Assembly (NCBI GenBank): GCA_964644705.1
Contig: CAZXYF010000163.1
Span: 1 to 7,111 of the forward strand
From: CAZXYF01 sp964644705
GTDB taxonomy: Bacteria; Planctomycetota; Brocadiia; SM23-32
Length of the DNA: 7,111 nucleotides
Direction: 5' to 3'
The stretch's first letter is position 1. The number at the start of each line of letters is the position of its first letter. Shown here one piece after another: positions 1 through 5,859 of this stretch. The notes below the pieces were generated by a model. It saw nothing but the letters and a program-made list of their open reading frames with translations. It was not told the DNA's origin and did not search any database. The position numbers and the translations under genes were made by a program.

Positions 1-11
1 CGAGGCTGTCC

Positions 12-28
12 ACAAGCGCGGTAGGGTA
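12..28 (+). repeat. left-edge copy of a short sequence shared with the right edge
   Basis: ACAAGCGCGG followed directly by TAGGGTA resembles, in inverted orientation, the right-edge sequence ACAAGCCCGG-CAAG-TAGGGTA (minus strand, 7075-7095). The match covers 16 of 17 aligned bases, with a 4-base insertion on the right. It may be part of a dispersed intergenic repeat family; chance remains possible at this length. Confidence 0.3.
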
Positions 29-36
29 CATAAAAA

Positions 37-111
37 TGGAGCGGGTGAAGGGATTTGAACCCTCGACAATCAGCATGGCAAGCTGACGCTCTTCCACTGA
101 GCTACACCCGC
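37..111 (-). tRNA. tRNA-Gly (anticodon GCC)
   Basis: The minus strand folds into a complete cloverleaf. It has a 7-bp acceptor stem (GCGGGTG with CACCCGC), a GCTC/GAGC D-stem, a 5-bp anticodon stem TCAGC/GCTGA around the loop TTGCCAT, and a T-stem GAGGG/CCCTT around TTCAAAT. The anticodon GCC lies at plus-strand 77-79 and reads GGC/GGU glycine codons. The discriminator base is U, as expected for bacterial tRNA-Gly, and the 3' CCA is encoded (37-39). Five T residues (32-36) follow directly and could end the transcript or mark the processing site. The gene has its own promoter just upstream. Confidence 0.97.
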
Positions 112-124
112 TCAACTACTAATT

Positions 125-153
125 ACGATACAGATTCATCTCGTGGCTGTCAA
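125..153 (-). promoter_or_regulatory. sigma70-type promoter of tRNA-Gly
   Basis: On the minus strand a perfect -35 box TTGACA (148-153) is followed after exactly 17 bases by TATCGT (125-130), which matches 4 of 6 positions of the -10 consensus. Transcription would start near 118, about 7 bases before the mature tRNA 5' end at 111. This position fits a short stable-RNA leader, and the tRNA therefore need not depend on read-through from glgC. Confidence 0.75.
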
Positions 154-195
154 GTTTGGTCGATACATCATCGCAAGGCACTCGTTTTTATGTCC

Positions 196-226
196 CCTTC
201 GCGCGGGCCGATGGATAGCCCGAAGG
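196..226 (-). terminator. hairpin downstream of glgC, possible terminator
   Basis: Nineteen bases after the glgC stop codon the sequence can fold with outer arms CCTTCG/CGAAGG (6 bp) and an inner GGC/GCC pairing, leaving an 8-10 base loop. It lies between the end of the operon and the tRNA promoter, where a terminator is expected. The 3' flank (GGGACATAAAAACG on the minus strand) has no U-run, so it is not a canonical intrinsic terminator; it may instead protect the mRNA 3' end or act with Rho. Confidence 0.4.
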
Positions 227-244
227 CCCCTAAATCCCGTTTGA

Positions 245-1555
245 TTATAATTCCGTTCCCGCAGGAATCGTTGTATTTTTCGGGATAACCACCAACCCAT
301 CCCGGACGGAATACTTTTCGGTATCCAGATGATCGGGGCGCGCTCTGGATCGTATGGTAACATTACGACCTACCCGTGCATTTTTGTCAATGATACAGTT
401 TTCCAGGACGCAGCCTTCGCCAATTCCCACCGCCGGCCGATCAAGGTGAGCATTGTGCGGGCTTTCCCCCTCCGATTCATAAAAGTCCTGTCCCATAATC
501 ACCGAGTTTTTCACTTGCACATCCGAACCCAGCCGGGCACGTAGCCCGATCACTGATTGTTCGATCGATGCGGCTTCTATGCGGGAACCCGCGCCAATGA
601 GGGAATTGCTGACGTGGCAATCATTCACGCGCGGCGGCGGCAGAAAACGCGGGTGGGTATAGACCGGCGATTGTTCAACGTAAAAATCAAAAACAGGGTC
701 CGGCCGCGTCATCTGAAGATTGGCCCGATAAAAACTTTCGATCGTGCCGATGTCCTCCCAATAACCGTCAAAACAGTGGGCATGAACATCGAGCGTTTGC
801 AGGCATCGCGGTATAATGCCCGACCCAAAATCATCGCAGTCGGGATTCGATTCGAGGATGTCGATGAGCGCTTCCGTGTCGAACAGATAGATCCCCATCG
901 ACGCCAGATACGGGCGTTTCTCCGATGATCCGGGGATTCGTTCCGGGTGGGACAACTGGAACGCAGAGTTGAGCTGGCCGGGATCGGGTTTTTCCGCAAA
1001 ATCAATGATCGATCCGTCGTCGTCCCGTTTGACAATTCCCAGATCACTGACCTCATTTGCCGGGACGGGCAGGCAGCTGATGGTGGCATCGGCGCCGCTG
1101 CTGCGATGTTTTGCCACGAGCCGGCGATAATCCATGCGGTAGAGCTGATCCCCACTGAGAATCAGCACGTGGGGCATATTCTGCTCGGCCACAAAATGCA
1201 GGTTCTGTCTCACAGCATCGGCGGGGCCCTGATACCACTCATCATCGGAGTAGGTCTGTTGCGCGGGCAGGATCTCCACCCACCCGTCGGTGAAAACGTC
1301 GAACTTATAGGTGTTGGCAATGTGGCGGAGCAGTGATTCGCTGTTGAACTGAGTCAACACATACATCCGGCTGATACCGCTGTTCAGGCAGTTGGATATC
1401 GGGATATCGATCAGCCGATACTGGCCAAGCAGAGGAACGGCGGGTTTGGCGCGGTCACGCGTCAGGGGGTAGAGGCGAGTGCCGCGTCCTCCTCCGAGAA
1501 TAACGCTCAGCACGTTCAGCATCTGCCACGGCGTGTCCATTTCAGGTCCCGGCAT
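245..1555 (-). CDS. glgC: glucose-1-phosphate adenylyltransferase (ADP-glucose pyrophosphorylase)
   Basis: GlgC makes ADP-glucose and pyrophosphate from ATP and glucose-1-phosphate, the committed step of bacterial glycogen synthesis in the cytoplasm. The 436-residue protein has the full family layout. The nucleotide-binding loop GGGRGTRLYPLT is at 21-32 and AKPAVPLLG at 36-44. GDQLYRMDY at 135-143 carries the catalytic-type Asp residues, and FAEKP at about 186-190 carries the sugar-phosphate Lys. A YWEDIGTI motif and a C-terminal left-handed beta-helix region follow. The motif style is closest to plant and cyanobacterial enzymes. An oddity is YQGPADAV, where the family normally has GTADA. The chosen ATG has AGAGGG seven bases upstream and overlaps the end of the RNase HI gene by 14 nt, suggesting translational coupling. 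Met6 or Met12 are possible later starts. It is the last gene of the apparent operon. Confidence 0.96.
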   Translation of the reverse strand: MPGPEMDTPWQMLNVLSVILGGGRGTRLYPLTRDRAKPAVPLLGQYRLIDIPISNCLNSGISRMYVLTQFNSESLLRHIANTYKFDVFTDGWVEILPAQQTYSDDEWYQGPADAVRQNLHFVAEQNMPHVLILSGDQLYRMDYRRLVAKHRSSGADATISCLPVPANEVSDLGIVKRDDDGSIIDFAEKPDPGQLNSAFQLSHPERIPGSSEKRPYLASMGIYLFDTEALIDILESNPDCDDFGSGIIPRCLQTLDVHAHCFDGYWEDIGTIESFYRANLQMTRPDPVFDFYVEQSPVYTHPRFLPPPRVNDCHVSNSLIGAGSRIEAASIEQSVIGLRARLGSDVQVKNSVIMGQDFYESEGESPHNAHLDRPAVGIGEGCVLENCIIDKNARVGRNVTIRSRARPDHLDTEKYSVRDGLVVIPKNTTIPAGTEL

Positions 1556-2147
1556 GTTTTGCCCTCTTCACCTGTTGTTTCGCGATTTCATCGACCACCG
1601 TGTTCTCCGAGCGATCGACGTGTTCAACGTCCCATTCATCAAACCGTTCCAGCAGTTCCATACTTTCCGCATGCAGTTCCTGGAGGCGGGCGTTGCGCAC
1701 TTTATACTGGCCGTTGATCTGGCGGACCAGCAGCTGGCTGTCCGACAGCACCCGGATGGAGGATATATCCATATGCGCCGCCCGCCGCAACCCCTCCATC
1801 ATCGCGAGATATTCGGCCACATTGTTCGTCTCTTCCCCGATCGAGCATCCCCACTGGTGAATCTCGTTGCCCTGCCGATCGAATAACGCCATACCGATAC
1901 CGGCGGGTCCGGGATTGCCGCTGGCGGCACCATCGCAACGGAGAACGGCTTTATCCGGAACCTCAAGATCCTCCGCATCATTGTCACCAGCATCCAGAAC
2001 CGGAGCCAGCTGGCCACTTTCAATGGACTGTCGCAACCGGAGGAAAAGGTTATCCACCTCCTCGCGCTCGATCTCCGGGACGCGTTCATACAGCTCCTCC
2101 CACGAGATCGATTGGTAAACTGTCATCAGCAGTTCCGCATCGTCCAC
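1542..2147 (-). CDS. RNase HI-family protein with N-terminal extension
   Basis: RNase HI cleaves the RNA strand of RNA:DNA hybrids. Residues about 66-195 form the RNase H fold. All four metal-binding acidic residues can be placed: D72 in CDGAASGNPG, E112 in NNVAEY, D136 in SDSQLL and D186 in ENTVVDEIAKQ. The short spacing between D136 and D186 means the basic protrusion of E. coli RNase HI is absent, as in the compact RVT_3-type (YpdQ-like) branch. Residues 1-65 are an acidic extension of unknown role; 15-43 look helical (EELYERVPEIEREEVDNLF). The start is GTG, supported by GGAGG seven bases upstream; the nearby ATG is out of frame. It lies 38 nt after the sugar kinase and overlaps glgC. Intact catalytic residues suggest an active nuclease, but substrate preference cannot be read from sequence. 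Confidence 0.88.
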   Translation of the reverse strand: MDDAELLMTVYQSISWEELYERVPEIEREEVDNLFLRLRQSIESGQLAPVLDAGDNDAEDLEVPDKAVLRCDGAASGNPGPAGIGMALFDRQGNEIHQWGCSIGEETNNVAEYLAMMEGLRRAAHMDISSIRVLSDSQLLVRQINGQYKVRNARLQELHAESMELLERFDEWDVEHVDRSENTVVDEIAKQQVKRAKHAGT

Positions 2148-2185
2148 GATTCATCCTCCATCCAGAGCACAACTTTGTTGCGGGG

Positions 2186-3622
2186 TTACGGTAGTTGGTA
2201 GATGTGGTGGCCGAACTGGCAGGCCCCCGGACTGGTGGAGTCGAAAATGTCGGGGGTCAGGCCCGTCTTTTGACTGTATCGGCTGGCCACCTCGGCGACA
2301 AGCTCATCGGCATCTTCGTCCGCCAGCACCGCCACGGTTCCGCCGGATCCGCCACCCGTGACCTTTGCGCCGTATATGCCGCGTTCCGGCCCATATTCGC
2401 GAGCCAGTCGCACCAGCAGGTCCGTCTCCTCGCATCCCAGACCACAGTTCCAGCTGTAGGAACAGTGGCTGGCATACATCAGGCCGCCGGCCTCAACAAG
2501 GGCGGTGCGATCACCGGACCGGGCCCGTTCCATGCAGTCAATGAACTCCTGGACGCGGTAGTTTTCGAAAATGGGATGTTCCGTTCCCAATCGCACCCGG
2601 TATTCTTTCCCCGGGTTCACCGAGGTCACATCATCGGTGGTTTCACCGTATTTATCCAGGAATTGTTCTCCTCGCATGAGGTCGGGGAGGAGGTCCCGGT
2701 ATTTCTCCCGGTATTCCGACGGGCTGATGTTGCACAGGTACTGATCTGCATCGGTTACTGTGTCCCCGCTCTCTTTCTTTGCATCGAGAATCATCCTCAA
2801 TCCCATGAAGGCACTCACACGGGCATCGGTGTATGGGTCTCCGCCCACGCTGTGTTCCACGTGACTGCTGATTCCGTAGATTCTCACCTCTTCCGGCACC
2901 TCATGATGCCCCAGAACATCGCATGGCTGACAGCGGAGTGCCAGAAGTTTGCCCTCCTGGCCCAGAGCGCTGGTGACCTGATCCATGATCCCGCAGGGCG
3001 CCCCTACAACACGATTTTCCACCACCTGGGCAAGTGCTCCCAGCCGTTCTCCGGACATGTCATGGTCCAGCCCACCGGAAATTGCGTGCATGGCGGTCAC
3101 TTCCAGCGCGGCACTGCTCGCCACCCCGACTCCGACCGGCACGTCCGACCAGAGTAACAGGTTGGCACCTGTTTTGAGCTGGAGACCCTCCTCACGCTCA
3201 AGCACCGGGATAGCGCCCAGGATGTAGGCGGCCCAGCGCTCCTCCTCGGGGGTGGTTAGATGTTCTCTGGCGGTGGGATAGTCAACAGGTCCGTCACCAT
3301 CCCGCAACCCATCCAACCCGATGCGCACGTCGCACGGTTCGCCCAGCTGTTCCAGCCAGGTGCTTCGAACCCGCAGTTGACCGTCTTCGCGGGGCTGAAA
3401 CCCGACGACGGAGGCACGTCCCAGCGTGCCCTCAAACACCACCGATCCGCTGTAATCGGCCACCCCACCCATCAAGTCGATCCGGGCGGGCCCCCGGGAC
3501 ACCGTGATCGGGGTGCCGGGAGCGAAGAAATCCTCACCCTTCTCGGATAAGTAGGTTTCGAAGGGGGTGAGGAGGGATTCGTTCCCTGCGTGATTTTCTT
3601 CCATTGTGGGATCGTCCATCAT
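2186..3622 (-). CDS. GHMP sugar-1-kinase, L-arabinokinase/galactokinase-like
   Basis: This is an ATP-dependent kinase that phosphorylates the anomeric carbon of a free sugar in the cytoplasm. The 478-residue protein shows the three GHMP motifs in order: RGPARIDLMGG at 43-53, PVGVGVASSAALE at 162-174, and AKVTGGGSGG at 419-428. MDQ at 213-215 supplies the catalytic Asp (D214). In galactokinases the first motif continues GEHTDY, with Glu and His contacting galactose. Here it reads GGVADYSGS, so Glu becomes G53 and His becomes V54, while Asp is kept as D56. From memory of the family, this GG(I/V)ADYSGS form, a HSVGG stretch (257-261), SYS..CGLG (388-396) and SPGACQFG near the end resemble the kinase half of plant L-arabinokinase (ARA1). 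The plant N-terminal glycosyltransferase-like part is absent. AGGAG precedes the start, which could be either of two adjacent ATGs. The substrate remains an inference. Confidence 0.88.
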   Translation of the reverse strand: MMDDPTMEENHAGNESLLTPFETYLSEKGEDFFAPGTPITVSRGPARIDLMGGVADYSGSVVFEGTLGRASVVGFQPREDGQLRVRSTWLEQLGEPCDVRIGLDGLRDGDGPVDYPTAREHLTTPEEERWAAYILGAIPVLEREEGLQLKTGANLLLWSDVPVGVGVASSAALEVTAMHAISGGLDHDMSGERLGALAQVVENRVVGAPCGIMDQVTSALGQEGKLLALRCQPCDVLGHHEVPEEVRIYGISSHVEHSVGGDPYTDARVSAFMGLRMILDAKKESGDTVTDADQYLCNISPSEYREKYRDLLPDLMRGEQFLDKYGETTDDVTSVNPGKEYRVRLGTEHPIFENYRVQEFIDCMERARSGDRTALVEAGGLMYASHCSYSWNCGLGCEETDLLVRLAREYGPERGIYGAKVTGGGSGGTVAVLADEDADELVAEVASRYSQKTGLTPDIFDSTSPGACQFGHHIYQLP

Positions 3623-3657
3623 CTCTGCTCCTGTTCATACGGTAAACTGAACGGAAT

Positions 3658-4713
3658 TTACCAGTCAGCCCGTTCTGCAAAACTGTAATACCGGTCGTGT
3701 CCTACAATCATGTGATCAATAACTTTGATTCCCATTAATTCTCCGACCTCCCGCAGCCTTTTCGTCAGCTGCCGGTCCTGCGGGCTGGGCGCCGGATCGC
3801 CGCTGGGATGATTGTGGATGAACAATACGGCATGGGCGCTCTCCTTGACCGCCATTTTGAAAACCTCTCGCGGATGCACAACGCTTTCGTTCAGTGAGCC
3901 CACCGATACCTCATGTTCCCGGATGACCTGATGCCGGGTGTTGAGCAGAAGGGAGAGGAATACTTCCTGCTGTTTGTCCGCCAGGCGTTCGCGAAAGTGT
4001 TTGAATACCTGGCGGCTGCCCTTGATTTTCATTTCTGGATCGAGCCGTCCGGCCGACAGCCGGCGTCCGAGTTCAAACCCGCTGCGGATGCGCGCGATTT
4101 TCGCCGGTCCGATGCCTCGAATTGTGTTGAGCTCCTCATTGCCGGCCCCCGCTATGCCTCCAAGACTGCCGAAGGTGGCCAGTGACTCGCGTGCCAGATC
4201 CAGCGCCGTGGACTCGCTGTGTCCGCCGCCAATCATGATGGCCAGCAATTCCGCGTCGGTCAACTCGTCCGCGCCCAGTTTGAGCAGACGTTCACGTGGT
4301 CTCTCCGTCTCGGGAAGATCCTTCATCCGCGGCGATCGGGAGGCGTAATCGCACTCTTCTCGAACGGGGCAGCGGGTACAGCGCGGCGTTTCCACGCATG
4401 TGCCGTCAGGATGGTCCCCATCGGTAAACCTCATCAGAACCGCGTGGATTTTTGCGGGGTCCATATCGTTGGCCTGCGCCATTTCCGTGCCGGCCAACAG
4501 CACGCGCAGTGTCCCCTGCTCATCGCTGTGCGTGGAGGGGACGGTTCCGAGCCGGCGGAACAATCGAACCAGTCGGGTACTGTCCCAGCGCAACGGCTCG
4601 TTTTCATGGAGATTCGTCCCCATGCAGTCGCCTACCTCCTCCTCTATGGCTCGAAAGACTGAGCCATAGGGGATGCCATCCCGTTCCGCCATGGTTTGTT
4701 CACTGTTGTTCAC
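3658..4713 (-). CDS. radC: RadC/MPN-domain protein with N-terminal endonuclease III-like half domain
   Basis: Residues about 128-351 are a normal RadC. KDLPETERPRERLL opens it (131-144), a helix-hairpin-helix IRGIGPAKI lies at 198-206, and a JAMM metal site is complete with E250, H300, H302, S310 and D313 (HNHPSGDP). RadC was named as a repair gene, but its biochemical role is unsettled. The first ~125 residues are not part of ordinary RadC. WDSTRLVRLFRRLG at 43-56 resembles the DTH..RV.NRLG segment of endonuclease III glycosylases, with D44 in the catalytic Asp position. C106, C112, C115 and C121 form C-x5-C-x2-C-x5-C, close to the 4Fe-4S loop (C-x6-C-x2-C-x5-C) of that family. The GTG start overlaps the preceding stop as GTGA, and an in-frame stop lies shortly upstream, so the missing glycosylase half is not encoded there. 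ATG at codon 8 is an alternative; neither start has a strong Shine-Dalgarno. Confidence 0.9.
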   Translation of the reverse strand: MNNSEQTMAERDGIPYGSVFRAIEEEVGDCMGTNLHENEPLRWDSTRLVRLFRRLGTVPSTHSDEQGTLRVLLAGTEMAQANDMDPAKIHAVLMRFTDGDHPDGTCVETPRCTRCPVREECDYASRSPRMKDLPETERPRERLLKLGADELTDAELLAIMIGGGHSESTALDLARESLATFGSLGGIAGAGNEELNTIRGIGPAKIARIRSGFELGRRLSAGRLDPEMKIKGSRQVFKHFRERLADKQQEVFLSLLLNTRHQVIREHEVSVGSLNESVVHPREVFKMAVKESAHAVLFIHNHPSGDPAPSPQDRQLTKRLREVGELMGIKVIDHMIVGHDRYYSFAERADW

Positions 4714-5564
4714 GAGTCCGAATGGAAAGCCTGAATTCTGTAAACAGGTTCATAGTCGAGATTGATGTGATCCCAGCCGGGACGGTCGCGGGGCTGAAAA
4801 GCACGCTCAGGAATATGCTTGTTGAAAGTGGGATCATCCAGTCGCAGTTCAATGCGATATCCCACCATCGGCCGTAGAACAATTAGCTGAAACGGAAAAT
4901 TCACCTCCCCCACCCGGACGTAATCGTCGAACACCACCTCAGTATTAACCTGGCCGAAAAAATTATACATTTTTATGCGGCTTAGATGCAGATCACGCCG
5001 GTCCACATACACCTGACGGATGAGCTGTCCGGAAATGAACACATCATAACGATAATGTTCGTCCTCCAGAACCATTTTCGTGTTCTCCCAGGTCATACCC
5101 AGCCACTCAGGGGCCGCGAACCAGAGCATCGCTTCGGAGGGGTGTATCAATTGTGGCAGGCGGTTATAGGCGGCCTGGCTTCCGGTTACGACCTCCCGGG
5201 TGTCCGGTATTTCCAGCCAGAAATAATCCGTCCCGGCCCGCAGCGAAAAGATCTTCTGGCCCAGTTTCTCGGTTCGCAGCCAGATGCCCGGACGACGGCT
5301 GTCGAAGGCGAGAATGCCGCCGAGCGATGGCATATCGTCCCATGCTCCGTCCCGTTGCGCCGACATGTAGAGGGAGATGTCGGTGTCCACAACGGTGTGG
5401 AATCGGTGTGTGTCCTGACGTATCTGATTGATGACCCGGGAGGAGGGAATAGGTGGAGGAACGGGTTTCCGTGCAATCCCCAGCATGCCGCAACCTGGCA
5501 GTAAGGCGGCCAGAAAGAGCAAAACCAGCACACGCATCGCCGCGAATACCCGCGCGAATTCCAT
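4710..5564 (-). CDS. putative outer-membrane-type lipoprotein, LolA/LolB-like
   Basis: The 284-residue protein begins with a short charged stretch, a hydrophobic core (VLVLLFLAALL) and a lipobox LPGC with the lipidated Cys at position 25. This indicates export and lipid anchoring; the Pro at -2 is unusual but tolerated. The mature part is rich in alternating hydrophobic strands (e.g. FSLRAGTDYFWLEIP, INFPF-like and YRIELRL segments). It brings to mind the open beta-barrel of LolA, LolB and DUF4292 proteins, which carry lipoproteins or lipids. That assignment is by general pattern only. The ATG at 5564 is preferred over a TTG 18 codons upstream because it gives a standard signal peptide and has GGGGCGG seven bases before it. 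It is the first gene of the apparent operon, under the promoter at 5649-5678, and its stop overlaps the radC start. Confidence 0.75.
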   Translation of the reverse strand: MEFARVFAAMRVLVLLFLAALLPGCGMLGIARKPVPPPIPSSRVINQIRQDTHRFHTVVDTDISLYMSAQRDGAWDDMPSLGGILAFDSRRPGIWLRTEKLGQKIFSLRAGTDYFWLEIPDTREVVTGSQAAYNRLPQLIHPSEAMLWFAAPEWLGMTWENTKMVLEDEHYRYDVFISGQLIRQVYVDRRDLHLSRIKMYNFFGQVNTEVVFDDYVRVGEVNFPFQLIVLRPMVGYRIELRLDDPTFNKHIPERAFQPRDRPGWDHINLDYEPVYRIQAFHSDS

Positions 5565-5648
5565 TTGTTGTCCGCCCCGGTCAAAAGGATAACTTTGCCT
5601 ACCAGTGGATTTATACAATTAAACCCCAACTGCCCGTTCGGACCGATG

Positions 5649-5678
5649 ATTATAAGCTTCGTCGGGAGGTTTGCGCAA
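5649..5678 (-). promoter_or_regulatory. sigma70-type promoter of the lipoprotein-radC-kinase-rnh-glgC run
   Basis: The minus strand has a perfect -10 hexamer TATAAT (5649-5654) and, 18 bases upstream, TTGCGC (5673-5678), which keeps the TTG of the -35 consensus. A start near 5642 would give a leader of about 78 bases before the lipoprotein ATG. This is the only strong promoter-like sequence in the gap, and the downstream genes are packed with 4- and 14-nt overlaps or 35-38 nt gaps, so it is the best candidate for driving all five. Confidence 0.55.
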
Positions 5679-5685
5679 TGGCAAA
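5670..5685. promoter_or_regulatory. small palindrome over the -35 box, possible operator
   Basis: TTGCGCAA (5671-5678) is a perfect 8-bp palindrome lying on the -35 region of the operon promoter, and TTTGC (5670-5674) and GCAAA (5681-5685) form a second set of inverted arms around the same place. Such a site would be well placed for a repressor, and a GntR/LacI hybrid regulator is encoded just upstream. No second copy was found near the regulator's own start, so the link is unproven. Confidence 0.2.
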
Positions 5686-5716
5686 AGATGTCGCCCCTGA
5701 CGACTCGTGAGATCTT

Positions 5717-5762
5717 CGGGGGGGACGCATCCCGTCACGCGTGGATTCCCCCGCCGTCTTTT
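5717..5762 (+). terminator. GC-rich hairpin with T-run, terminator-like on the plus strand
   Basis: GGGGG (5720-5724) can pair with CCCCC (5748-5752), enclosing ATCC/GGAT (5729-5732 with 5743-5746) or alternatively ACGC/GCGT (5725-5728 with 5739-5742). On the plus strand the stem is followed by CCGTCTTTT, ending at 5762. The T-run is short and the stem is bulged. On the minus strand there is no U-run, so as an end for the regulator transcript it would be non-canonical. It sits in the gap between the regulator and the operon promoter. Confidence 0.28.
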
Positions 5763-5795
5763 AAGGCCCCCCGCAAAACCAGCGATCACCGGCCC

Positions 5796-5810
5796 GCACC
5801 GCGGCGGTGC
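5796..5810 (-). other. short perfect hairpin downstream of the regulator gene
   Basis: GCACCG and CGGTGC form a perfect 6-bp stem with a 3-base loop about 50 bases after the regulator stop codon. A weaker fold CCGGT/GCTGG with loop GATC follows, then TTTT. Together they may slow or end transcription of the regulator mRNA, but neither is a textbook intrinsic terminator. Confidence 0.25.
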
Positions 5811-5859
5811 CAACCACTGTAAGCGACTTGATCAGGACGATCGGGTCATATACAGGAGC

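Noticed and set aside
196..226. Hairpin after glgC as a full intrinsic terminator
   Set aside because: The stem is good but neither strand has a U-run directly after it, so it is listed only as a possible terminator.
2195..3157. 320-codon open frame on the plus strand, antisense to the sugar kinase
   Set aside because: It mirrors the kinase codons, has no recognisable domain, and the minus-strand protein carries all three GHMP motifs. Long antisense frames are common in GC-rich genes.
4986..5504. 172-codon plus-strand frame opposite the lipoprotein
   Set aside because: No domain, no Shine-Dalgarno of note, and the opposite strand encodes a lipoprotein with a proper signal peptide.
5565..5618. 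Extended lipoprotein start at a TTG codon (18 extra residues)
   Set aside because: It would put polar residues ahead of a standard lipoprotein signal peptide, and the TTG sits in the AT-rich leader downstream of the promoter. The ATG at 5564 is better placed.
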